Source of the DNA: Chondrus crispus | Taxonomy: Eukaryota; Rhodophyta; Florideophyceae; Gigartinales; Gigartinaceae | DNA length: 64,000 nucleotides | Assembly: GCF_000350225.1 (NCBI RefSeq) | Contig: NW_005178758.1 | Coordinates: 1 to 64,000 of the forward strand | Direction of reading: 5' to 3' | In this document: piece after piece, positions 9,702 to 18,193 of the stretch | Position numbering within the stretch: position 1 is the first letter of the stretch | Layout of the letters: each line of letters starts with the position of its first letter | Notes under the pieces: model-generated | Database searches by the model: none | Seen by the model: only the letters and a program-made list of their open reading frames with translations | Told to the model about the DNA's origin: nothing | Position numbers and translations under genes: made by a program

Positions 9702-11714
9702 TCAATCTGTTACGTCCGAGGGGTACCCCAACATCGTCCCCACTAGCGTCTTTTGAGTTTGGCCCTTCAGAAACTTGTGCGTATAATACTGCGTGATTCT
9801 GTCTTCCATCTGTATGCCACGGTGGTATTTGAGTGTGAAGTTGTTGTTCTCAATCTCCTCCATGATTTTCTCTCTTGTAAGATATCTGCGTGTTCGTCGC
9901 TGTGCATCCTTCCGTAGCTGTGCTTTCAGCTGTATGTGGTTGATCAGATCTGGCCCACGATGGACTGGAGAGGTAATCAAAGCACAGGCTTCTTCATCCT
10001 GGACGTGGTGAGGGAGGATCTCTGCACAGAACACAAAACTTGGAACACTATTCACGTCATCGGGTGCCATTTGGTTCAAAAAGCACATGGGCACGCCTCT
10101 GTCTTCGGCGTACCTAGCGCAGGCGATGTTTGCCGCCTTTTCCATCGACGAAATCAGTACGGACGCCCTTTTGGTGCGCACCCGAGGCGACACAGATATC
10201 CCCATGTGTTCTTGTGCATCAACGTTCAACTCGTGATAGTCAACGTATTCTTCTTCTTCCACGGCCTGAGGAAATGTTTGGTTCACCAGGTTATAGATAC
10301 GCTTCAAATCGTTCATCTCCTCTGATTGTATCTGCTCTTCAGCCTCCACGTACGACAATATCTTCGGCTTTGAGATGCGAGATAAGCATATGTGATAATC
10401 CGAATCGTTGATCATGCCATTCGAAATTGGGAAGCGTACCGTGAGGGTGCAGCTTCCCCGCCACCCTGCCAGACTCGCCATTCTCGCAATAGCTTTTGGG
10501 AGCATCGTCATATTTCCCGTTGGCAAGAACTGCGTCCGCCCTCTCTCCATCGCTCCGCTCAGCAGAAGACTGTTCAGGTCATGACCGATGTATCTCGTTA
10601 CGTCTGATATATGCACAAACACATAATCTTGTTCACAATCTGCGTGCCTCCTGCCTACGCTTTCTCCATCCCTTTCAAATTTCCCAATCGATACGGCGAC
10701 GTTTCTGTCGTTTCTGTCCGCATGGTGGATAGAGTACGCCATGTGGTGACTGAATGTATGTCGCCATTCCGCGTCTTCGTCTGCTCTCCCATCCTCTTCA
10801 AAAAACATGGTTTCGGCGTACTCGACTTGTTGCGTACTGGCTTCACTTTCTAGGCACAACGCCCCTGCCATGAGTACTTTTTCGTCAAACGTATCCCGGA
10901 TCCCCAGCTCCTTGCAAATGCTTGCGGCAAACTGCCGAGTTATATCCAAGTTCATCAAAGACATACTCAGCCTCTTGCGATCTACCTCCTGAAAATGTTT
11001 CGTTGCTTCCAAGGTACTCAACAAATCTGAATCGTATGTTATCATGCCGCGGGCATCATGCGGGCTGAAGCTGCAGTTCTGGAGGCATGTGATGGTCTCC
11101 ATATACGTGTCATACGCTACATTCGAACTGAATATCTCTATATCCCCAGAGTATACCGATTGCGCCAAGGTATACCACGCCACAGCCGGTTGCGTAGGGG
11201 TAGTGGCGCTGTCTGCATTCAACGCCTCGTTAGCCTTGTAAAACATTTCATACGGGTTCAGATACGGATTTGGATCGACTTGGGTCACTCTGGCGTCGCA
11301 GTTCAGCACTATAGCAGCAGCGAAGAGGACGGATGGCGCAGTGGCTCTTCCTGAGAACAGACGTGACGCCACGCGATTCAACGTCACAGCTCCATCCTCC
11401 ATGAATGTATGATTTGATATGCGCACACCGCTTGCTAGACACAATCCATTCTTTTCAATTCCTTCAATAGTCCTTTCCTGCACTCCAAGCTTACTTCTTC
11501 CCTTTCTCCAGATTACGTGTAAAATTTTGATTTGCTCAAGGCTAGCTCTAGTCCCGAACCATCCCTTCACTTCAAGTATGTCGTTCCCATCTTCAGTCGA
11601 ACACCAAACTTGTCCAACTCTGGCATACCTCCCTTGCACACCTAGTGACATCTGTACTTCGGGGATTGCTGTAAATAACACAATATCTCCAACATTAAGA
11701 CGTGATGAAGGCAT
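9702..11714 (-). CDS. Divergent RNB-domain (RNase II/R, Dis3-like) protein
   Basis: RNB proteins are 3'-5' exoribonucleases. From the first ATG (11714, MPSSRLNVGDIVLF) it is about 670 aa. The RNB core is clear: VAVSIG, then FVHISDVTRYIG, SLLLSGAMERGRTQFLP, TMLPKAIARMASLAG, TLTVRFPISNGMINDSDYH and SRISKPKILSYVEAEEQI. The metal-binding segment, usually DxDDA, reads DRNVA here, so several catalytic Asp residues seem replaced and activity is doubtful. A possible 3' splice site (TTGTTTTTGTATAG) lies just upstream, so a short first exon is possible. It stands between two direct repeats, reads toward the small acidic gene, and may belong to the same mobile segment. Confidence 0.7.
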   Translation of the reverse strand: MPSSRLNVGDIVLFTAIPEVQMSLGVQGRYARVGQVWCSTEDGNDILEVKGWFGTRASLEQIKILHVIWRKGRSKLGVQERTIEGIEKNGLCLASGVRISNHTFMEDGAVTLNRVASRLFSGRATAPSVLFAAAIVLNCDARVTQVDPNPYLNPYEMFYKANEALNADSATTPTQPAVAWYTLAQSVYSGDIEIFSSNVAYDTYMETITCLQNCSFSPHDARGMITYDSDLLSTLEATKHFQEVDRKRLSMSLMNLDITRQFAASICKELGIRDTFDEKVLMAGALCLESEASTQQVEYAETMFFEEDGRADEDAEWRHTFSHHMAYSIHHADRNDRNVAVSIGKFERDGESVGRRHADCEQDYVFVHISDVTRYIGHDLNSLLLSGAMERGRTQFLPTGNMTMLPKAIARMASLAGWRGSCTLTVRFPISNGMINDSDYHICLSRISKPKILSYVEAEEQIQSEEMNDLKRIYNLVNQTFPQAVEEEEYVDYHELNVDAQEHMGISVSPRVRTKRASVLISSMEKAANIACARYAEDRGVPMCFLNQMAPDDVNSVPSFVFCAEILPHHVQDEEACALITSPVHRGPDLINHIQLKAQLRKDAQRRTRRYLTREKIMEEIENNNFTLKYHRGIQMEDRITQYYTHKFLKGQTQKTLVGTMLGYPSDVTD

Positions 11715-11779
11715 TCTCTCACAGATATATCGTCCTTCTATACAAAAACAACGAGTAAACGTGCGCAAGTGGTAGCTCT

Positions 11780-12182
11780 CTCTCTCTCTAAATCTCTCTC
11801 TCCACCTCAGAATCGTTTCCTCATGTAAGTTCTACTAAGCTCTACTTATGAAGAAATCAAAAAAGCTATTCTACTCCAAGTCAATGACGCGCCCATCTAA
11901 AACTTGTGCCGTATGGAATGCGGTTCATCGCTCAAACGCCAAAACCGCCCAATGAAGAAAATTGCACACATTGAAAATACGCAACCGCTCCTATCGTCAT
12001 GCTCCTATTGTAATGTTTTCCCCAAACGTAATAATAACCGCCTTTTCCCATTGCTCTTTTAAATATCTTCCTCTTTCAGGCAACATGCCATTCATGGCTC
12101 TTACAACAATTTAACAAATTGTTATTTTAAGTATCATCCTCTTTCAGGTAACATGCCATTCATAGCTTTTACCTTCTTTTCG
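11780..12182. other. Spacer upstream of the RNB gene
   Basis: Contains a CT microsatellite at 11775-11810 and a short imperfect duplication around 12070-12170 (CAGGCAACATGCCATTCATG and CAGGTAACATGCCATTCATA). No gene seen. Confidence 0.5.
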
Positions 12183-12258
12183 GCGGCTGGCAACCAGCTG
12201 TACAACAATTTAACAAAAAACGGTACTCTAGGTCAGCGTTGCTAATGCCCACGCAGTT
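12183..12258. repeat. Direct repeat right of the RNB gene
   Basis: Second copy of the 8484-8560 repeat. On the minus strand it keeps the intron end and first codons of the small acidic gene (YSWLPAAEKK) and then diverges, so it looks like a truncated second copy of that gene's start. Confidence 0.8.
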
Positions 12259-12389
12259 TTTATTATTTATATGAAATATCCCCCTCTTGGCCCCAAGAAA
12301 GTACATAGGTTGAAGTAAACTGATCAGAATGTTCTTTCCCATGTTGCCCACTACCTAGGGCGGGAAAATTGCGCGACACAACTATCTAT

Positions 12390-12618
12390 ACTCCTACAAC
12401 CAGGCTCATTCAGCATGCAGTCGAGAGCCTGCCTTTAAATCCCCATGTAGACGCTCTTGAACCCCTTCTTTTCCGCTGTCCCTGACTTCCCAAATAGAAA
12501 ATATCTTTTACAGGACACCCTCACCGGTAAGGCGCGAGGTTTACTCTCCGCTGCGCGCAGGGTCTACTTTTACAACAAGTACTACCAACTTTTCAAGGCA
12601 TTCCTACTTCGACCCTAG
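12390..12618 (+). pseudogene. Unrecognised gene 3' fragment
   Basis: One frame reads TRLIQHAVESLPLNPHVDAL followed by EPLLFRC, another reads KARGLLSAARRVYFYNKYYQ then LFKAFLLRP and a stop at 12618. Both look protein-like and together suggest a frameshifted end of a gene converging on the oxygenase-like gene. No family is recognised. Confidence 0.3.
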
Positions 12619-13961
12619 TCAGATTTCTTCTCCTCATACTCATCTAAATCTGGTGTTACCTCCTGTTCCTGGGTATCAGGGATTGGCAATTGGACAGGAT
12701 TCCCACCTGAAGGCCCAACAGCAGCTTTCGCGGTCGAGCTACCCTCTTTGAGAATTTGCACTGGCTGAGTAGCAGGTACTCCCTCCTTCATTACAACATC
12801 ATCCCCTTCCCCATCGGCTTCCACATCATCCACATAACCGTCATCCCCATCCACATCCCCTTCGCTGACAACCTCGCCGGTTGCATCATCCTCACCTTCA
12901 TTTACGTCCTCGTCCGTATCGTCGTCCAGGTTGGTCTTCATAATGGGATCAAACTTTTGGAGCATATGAACACCATCCTCTAAGCGATGGCTCATTGGCA
13001 CGAAATACAGGTGATATCGAAGGCAGCTCCCGTCCCCTGCTGAATCTCCATATCCGGCACCAGCATGAAACATGTCCCCACGACCGACGAAGATAGAGTA
13101 CGGGGGTATCCTGAGGATTCCTGCCACACTCCCTTTCGACATAGCGCGAATAACTGGTTCTGGGGCCATCGATACCGTCTTATGCGAAAACGGACAAACC
13201 CAGACCGGCACTTCTAAACTGCCTGTGGTAATAGTAAAGTAACCGGGGTTTCTCTTGCCACGAACGGTGTCCGTTCTGCTCATAGAAGGAAAATCCGTAT
13301 GCAGTGCCTGGCGCTTGCACCCTTTCGCCGTCAGCAACCACCGCCCACCGGTCTTCGGAATATACATCTCCTCGCTACCGCTCTTATTTTTCCATACCAC
13401 CAACGCCGCCAGCGCTTGCGAAATACGGATGTCCAAAAGCGCTCTCAGCCGAGCAGTCAGCACCGTGCTTGCGTTTTGCTCTAGATGAGTAGTCACCCCG
13501 AAATTGGTAGTGGTGTAGCGAGCAATCCCTTTCTCACCCTTCACAGCATCGACATCGAAACCCTCATTCACAATCCAATTCCACACCGTGCGATTGTCGG
13601 GATCCCTCAGAGCCTGAGCGCCAGGAAAAGAGGCCTGCACTTCAGCCCGAAGACGTGAGAAAACATGCCGGTCCCCATCCATCTGCGGTATTGTCACCGA
13701 CCCCACCTTCTCCGGGTTGCGTCCATCATCCAGAAAGTTGCTCAGAACGCAGTACCCCTGAGATTCAAGCTCTCCTCGTTTCTCAGCGAAATATGCGAGA
13801 GCAGCGTAGTCATTTGCAATGGCAGACGCCCAAGGAAGCAGGTTCTTGGGGACTTCAGTAAAGCGTTCATCGCCATCGGGAACGACCTCTTCTTGTGGAT
13901 GATCGACGAGGTAGTTCAGCGCTGCACGCCAGAAGACCAAGTGGTGATTATCTCGAAGCAC
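12615..13961 (-). CDS. 2OG-Fe(II) oxygenase-like protein
   Basis: 2-oxoglutarate/iron oxygenases hydroxylate proteins, small molecules or nucleic-acid bases. About 448 residues from the start of the open frame. GYCVLSNFL near 70-77 is the usual first strand; the iron triad is visible as H221-x-D223 (ALHTDFP) and H299 (GDMFHAGAGY), with R315 (LRYHLYFVP) placed to bind 2-oxoglutarate. The C-terminal ~110 residues are acidic and disordered. There is no ATG near the 5' end (the frame begins at a GTG) and it overlaps the upstream frame by 46 bp in the -1 frame. At a run of five T near 13980 the upstream protein could pass into this one (EHRANVF into NSAAEVLRDNHHL), so both are probably one protein. 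Substrate unknown; a base oxidase of TET/JBP kind is only a possibility. Confidence 0.55.
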   Translation of the reverse strand: MLRDNHHLVFWRAALNYLVDHPQEEVVPDGDERFTEVPKNLLPWASAIANDYAALAYFAEKRGELESQGYCVLSNFLDDGRNPEKVGSVTIPQMDGDRHVFSRLRAEVQASFPGAQALRDPDNRTVWNWIVNEGFDVDAVKGEKGIARYTTTNFGVTTHLEQNASTVLTARLRALLDIRISQALAALVVWKNKSGSEEMYIPKTGGRWLLTAKGCKRQALHTDFPSMSRTDTVRGKRNPGYFTITTGSLEVPVWVCPFSHKTVSMAPEPVIRAMSKGSVAGILRIPPYSIFVGRGDMFHAGAGYGDSAGDGSCLRYHLYFVPMSHRLEDGVHMLQKFDPIMKTNLDDDTDEDVNEGEDDATGEVVSEGDVDGDDGYVDDVEADGEGDDVVMKEGVPATQPVQILKEGSSTAKAAVGPSGGNPVQLPIPDTQEQEVTPDLDEYEEKKSD

Positions 13962-14845
13962 TTCGGCTGCACTGTTAAAAACACGTTCGCCCGGTGTTCA
14001 TGCGGAACGAGTATCGTCTCCAAAAACGGCATAGCATGACCAATAGGGTTCTTCTTTGGCCATTGACTAGGGAATAGAAAAGCAAACCGGCACCATTGCG
14101 GATGCTCTAAACCTTCGTATGGAACCGGGTCGTCATACCCTATCGGCAGTACAGCTGCAACTTCATCTTTAAAGCCGCTTCCATCCGTGGAGGCAAACTT
14201 CCCTTCATCTCGAACAGTTTCCTTTTCCGGACGAGAGACGACATCCAGACCAAGGGCATCCATAATCCGAATAACCTCGTTCTCAGGCAAGCCTTCTAGA
14301 GCACGCACCAGATCATCTCGCGGCATATACCCGGACCCCTCATCCGTGGCAGCAGGATTGACATCATCTTTCCCCGTCCCCGCAATCTTCGGCTTTTTTC
14401 TCTGTCTTCCCCTTCCGGAGTCGGGCTCGAAATCCTCTTCATCTTCCCCGCGCTCGCTGTAGTTCCGCTTTTTACTCTTTCGCTTAGGTCGCTGACTGGA
14501 GCCTTCAGTTTGCTTGGTCCCATTCCCTTGTGGCTGTTTCGGCTCCTTAGCCAGCTCAGAGTTCTGGGCAGGGCCCGGAGTCTGCTTCGGCCGCAATGAA
14601 TCTCCTGGTTTGGAATTGGGAGGTGTTCCTCGAGGCGACTCCGATTCTTGCTCATGGTCGCCATCATTCCTCCCTGACGATTCTGAGTTAGTGAGGGTTA
14701 TACATCCTCCCTCCACCTCCGAATCTGATTCCGACTCAGCCTCGTAGTCTTCGACTCCAGGCAATGCCTTCAGACGCTTCTTCAGATTCGTCAGCTTGGT
14801 TTTCATAACGCCCTTCATCTTCTGACCTTCGTCAAACCTTCCCAT
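13916..14845 (-). CDS. Disordered, charged linker protein (likely part of the oxygenase protein)
   Basis: 309 residues from the ATG at 14845; a second ATG at 14818 forms an ATGA overlap with the stop of the ParB-like frame. It starts with a basic helix (MKTKLTNLKKRLKALPG), has a long Ser/Glu/Pro/Lys-rich disordered part with NLS-like KRKSKKR and RQRKKPK, and ends in a folded-looking part (GLEHPQWCRFAFLFPSQWP, IGHAMPFLETILVPHEHRAN). No known domain is recognised. The end runs in the -1 frame relation into the oxygenase frame. ParB-like, linker and oxygenase frames may be separate cistrons, one protein made by frameshifting, or one gene with small indels. Confidence 0.5.
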   Translation of the reverse strand: MGRFDEGQKMKGVMKTKLTNLKKRLKALPGVEDYEAESESDSEVEGGCITLTNSESSGRNDGDHEQESESPRGTPPNSKPGDSLRPKQTPGPAQNSELAKEPKQPQGNGTKQTEGSSQRPKRKSKKRNYSERGEDEEDFEPDSGRGRQRKKPKIAGTGKDDVNPAATDEGSGYMPRDDLVRALEGLPENEVIRIMDALGLDVVSRPEKETVRDEGKFASTDGSGFKDEVAAVLPIGYDDPVPYEGLEHPQWCRFAFLFPSQWPKKNPIGHAMPFLETILVPHEHRANVFLTVQPKCFEIITTWSSGVQR

Positions 14846-16494
14846 GCCGTCCGAATGCTCTCTCCAACTGTTACCTTCGTCTTTCCTACCGTACGCTGCA
14901 AAAACTCACGGACGGGCCACCCGCAGAACTCTGCAGCTTTTTTGACCTCACCGTATTGTTCGGCCACTGCATTGTAGAATGCTCTGCTTAGTCGATCAAA
15001 CCTTCCAGTGGCCCTCCATCCAGTTTGGTTTGCAGTTTCAATTCTCTGCTTCACGCACTGCAGTCCAAGCCTGAACCCTTCCAAGTCCATACCAAGGAGA
15101 ACATCCGATGCCACGTGACTAAGATTCAAATTCAATTGAGTGTTCGTCTCCTCTAAAAAGATATCAAACATGGCCTGGTTCTGAGCAAGTTTCAGGCCAA
15201 TCATTCCGTAACGTTGCAACTGCCTCATCTTCTGCTTCCCCAAAGTCTTTCCGGCGAAGAGGGCAGTCGCCAGATGGGAAGAATTAGATGCGCGAATATC
15301 AACGTCTTCTCTGGCATCAAGCGTCCTTGCCAAAGACACACAAGCATGAATCTGGTCCTGCAAGGTCATCTCTCTGTTCGTAGAGGTACTCTTGTTCAAA
15401 AAGGCACCAATGCTAACAATCTCCGCAGAGTGGAGACACGGAACATCTCGACGAGGAATCCACAGCGTCACTTTGACAGTTTGGATTCTCTCTCTGATGA
15501 TCACGATGAGCCGGTGCCGCCCATCAATCAACCACACCTCCCTGGTGATCTTCCCATTCGTAATCATCTCTTCATCCAAGGCACAGGTTAACCCGTTGCC
15601 CTCCTTCAGTGTTACCGATAGCGTGCCGGAGCTGGTCATGTATCCATTTTCTTTGATTGACTGGCGCATCTCTCTGAGGTGCTCCTCATCCACCAAACGA
15701 ATGCTCTGCTTTGGCTCACTTATCAAAGAAACATCGATTTCGAGAATACACTGGCGGTAGTTGTTCAAATCTACCTCAGGAGCCAGCAGGGGATTGTCAT
15801 TCTTAAGCCTGTCCTGCGCAGCACGCTCCTCTTCGTCAGAGTCCACAATTATGACGTCAGCAGCTTCTTCCGATATTCCAACACCGTCTGAACCCTCCCG
15901 CCTGTAACCAGACCTTCCTTCTGTTTCCGTATTGGTTAGGGTTCTGGTTCCTTCCTCAGCGGAATTTGATGCTGCTCTCTTGATCGTTTGGCCTCCCTTC
16001 TTTCGGGGTCGAGGTGGACTGCGCACGCGCAGAACAACTGGTCCAACGGATATGGGCATCGCAGTCGTAGCCGCTGCTCTGCCCACGGACGCAGCATCCT
16101 CAGCGGCACCGCGTGCAGCAACACTGGCGCTCTTGCCTGCGACGGAAGCCGTTTCTTCTCCACCTTCACTCCCATCATTCGCAGCACGCGCACTACGACC
16201 ACCACGGCCATCACGAGTACCACGAGTGCCACGAGTACCACGAGCACCGCGAGAACCACGACGACCACGACCACGACGACCTCTGCGCCCCCTTTCAGCA
16301 CTCGCCCCATTGCCAGAGCTATTGTCGGTCCGAGCACTAGCTACGGTACCAGCTGCTTCTTCATTCTCAGCACGAGCGCGTCTTTCTCCCCTATCCAATC
16401 GTTTCCGACTCGAATCCTGGTTCATTTCGCCTTCTGAACCGCTTTCAGATCCACCTTGACGTTCCTCATCCGCAACTGGTCTCCCGTCCACCAT
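14815..16494 (-). CDS. ParB-like protein with RG-rich and SUMO-interacting N-terminus
   Basis: ParB-type domains bind palindromic DNA and can act as CTP switches or nucleases. From the ATG at 16494 (MVDGRPVADEERQGG) it is about 559 aa. Residues ~69-102 are an RG-rich stretch (RRGRRGRGRRGSRGARGTRG), then DVIIVDSDEEE near 213-223, a textbook SUMO-interacting motif. Residues ~248-345 form the ParB-like domain: RLVDEEHLREMRQSIKENGY and VWLIDGRHRLIVI, the latter in the place of ParB GxRRxxA. The C-terminal half is helical with a possible helix-turn-helix (LFAGKTLGKQKMRQLQRYGM). It is divergent to the methyltransferase gene across a region with three palindromes. The SIM and RG tracts point to eukaryotic adaptation of a prokaryote-type domain. 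Confidence 0.65.
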   Translation of the reverse strand: MVDGRPVADEERQGGSESGSEGEMNQDSSRKRLDRGERRARAENEEAAGTVASARTDNSSGNGASAERGRRGRRGRGRRGSRGARGTRGTRGTRDGRGGRSARAANDGSEGGEETASVAGKSASVAARGAAEDAASVGRAAATTAMPISVGPVVLRVRSPPRPRKKGGQTIKRAASNSAEEGTRTLTNTETEGRSGYRREGSDGVGISEEAADVIIVDSDEEERAAQDRLKNDNPLLAPEVDLNNYRQCILEIDVSLISEPKQSIRLVDEEHLREMRQSIKENGYMTSSGTLSVTLKEGNGLTCALDEEMITNGKITREVWLIDGRHRLIVIIRERIQTVKVTLWIPRRDVPCLHSAEIVSIGAFLNKSTSTNREMTLQDQIHACVSLARTLDAREDVDIRASNSSHLATALFAGKTLGKQKMRQLQRYGMIGLKLAQNQAMFDIFLEETNTQLNLNLSHVASDVLLGMDLEGFRLGLQCVKQRIETANQTGWRATGRFDRLSRAFYNAVAEQYGEVKKAAEFCGWPVREFLQRTVGKTKVTVGESIRTAWEGLTKVRR

Positions 16495-17700
16495 ATCAAA
16501 GCTTTTATACAGCCTGATAGTACGCAAAGTGAATCACTCTTACTCAACGCAGCCACACTACAGCTCTCGTGCCAAGATTCCAAGCAACGGTCGCGATTCA
16601 GCGTGATCCACGTAAACCAAATACAACTCCAATGCGCAGCAGCTCTCGTCCCGCGATTCCCGAACGATTCAGCTAAGCGGTCGCGAATCCCCCTAGTATA
16701 AGCCCCACGTTCAAAGCAGGAACGACAGAAATCCTCTCAACACACTCTTCAACCGGTCGCCTGGGGACTCATCCGAGATGGAAGCCGTTGATGGGACCAT
16801 CAATAGAGTAGGAGAGTGGACGCCACCACCAGCAAGGCCCGTTACATTGAGCCCCTCCATCCCGCCAATCAGCGCCCTCCACTTGCGCAAGCCCGCATGG
16901 AAGCCAGGGCATTCCCCGCTCATCCCCCAAAATTTACGTCGGTCGACCTGGCGGGCGCTTCGAGTATGATTGCCCAATCATACTGGGAAAGACCTACTTT
17001 TCAGTAATTTTTTGGGGGTTCCGGCCAGTATGATTCGCCAATCATACTCGGCCAAGCATGTTTTAATAATAAAATTTCCCACTCTTTGCCAGTATGATTG
17101 CCGAATCATACTACACCTGAAACCAATGTCGTACTACGCTGTACTACGTCATCTCAACCCAACTTCCCTTTCCAGCACACGTCTTTCCCTCGCCCTCCCT
17201 CGCCCTCCCTCGCCCTCCCACGCCGACTAAGCACGCTCAAACCCCATTTTATGACCATTCTCCACCTCGCGATCCCTCGATTCATCAGAGGATTAGCGTT
17301 ATCCGTCGCTGTGCCTCCCCCACCCCAACAAACACGCTTGGGATCCCCTTCTCTGACCACTGCGCTAATCCGTCTTTGAAAGTCTCGGTCGACCCATTCA
17401 CCTCATCCGGCTGACTTATCGTCACATTTCCACTGCCGTGTCCCTCTTCAGATCTTTCGACCATTCCCCTTCATTCTTCCAACAACTACACTCTTTAAAG
17501 AGTCTCCCATCCAGCGTCGGCACTCGTCGTTCCCCATTCGTCGCACTAACCCGATTGCTATCCGGCGCCTTCCTAATTCTTTTGTTGCCCCAATTTAAAA
17601 AGACTACCGACAACAGAATCCACGCCGCCCTCGCACGGGTCAATCACCACCCCTGCCTTCTACCTAATATATCCTCCCATCCTTCATCTCATAGCATTAC
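16495..17700. promoter_or_regulatory. Divergent control region between ParB-like and methyltransferase genes
   Basis: About 1.2 kb. It holds a TATA-like GTATAAAAG just ahead of the ParB-like ATG, two diverged copies of a CGGTCGCGATTC-bearing segment (16561-16605 and 16640-16692), three palindromes (16963-17112), a (CCTCGCC)n run near 17190-17220, and an ACCATGG start context at 17698. No other convincing gene is seen. Confidence 0.5.
16963..17112. promoter_or_regulatory. Three 22-bp palindromes at exact 64-bp spacing
   Basis: Sites at 16963-16984, 17027-17048 and 17091-17112. Each is AGTATGATT, four spacer bases (GCCC, CGCC, GCCG), then AATCATACT, with perfect 9-bp arms. Starts are 64 bp apart both times, about six helical turns, while the DNA between is only weakly similar. 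They lie between a ParB-like gene and a DNA methyltransferase-SET gene, which suggests operator or parS-like sites. The function is inference. Confidence 0.8.
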
Positions 17701-18193
17701 CATGGCAAAGCTCACTACTTTTGCAAAGCTTTCAATAGCCGTTCGGGATGCTTGGGATGCTTTGGAACCCACCGCGAAAGCCAGAGACCTTCCTTTTGCA
17801 AAGTTCTGCGAATGGGTCCAGAAGGTTTTCGCTAACCGTGCAGAAATGGAGATGCCACCAGCCGTCAAGGACATACTCCTTTTTGTTACCGAAGGCAACG
17901 ACTACAGAAACTACGAAAAGACTCAGCTCATTGCCAAGCTCCAAACTAGTAGCAATGGATTGTACTTTCGCACTGCTGCCGCCGTTGATATGATGCACAA
18001 TGAAACCGATAGGCGAGTTCGAGACGTATTCGAGCACACATCACGCGAAGGATTCCCTTTAAATCACAGGCACTTGGTTTGCTCTTTCTTCACAGATAGT
18101 GGCCTTTCATGGACGAAGCCTAAAAAGATAAAACCTACGCCTACAAAACGGAACCTGTCACCCGATTCGAGCAGCTCATTTTCGTATCCGTGA
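17701..18193 (+). CDS. 164-aa protein upstream of the methyltransferase-SET frame
   Basis: The start MAKLTTFAKLSIAVRDAWDA is picked for its ACCATGG context. The protein is helical, with no recognised domain, and ends in a basic, Ser-rich tail (KPKKIKPTPTKR, SPDSSSSFSYP). Its stop forms a GTGA overlap with the first codon of the next frame. That frame lacks an ATG until about 72 codons in, so this protein is probably the N-terminal part of the methyltransferase-SET protein, reached by a -1 shift, a small indel or an unseen intron. The alternative is a separate small protein with reinitiation. Confidence 0.5.

Noticed and set aside
15932-16459. Plus-strand 175-codon frame and other frames over the RG-rich region
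   Set aside because: Shadow of the GC-rich RG tract of the ParB-like gene.
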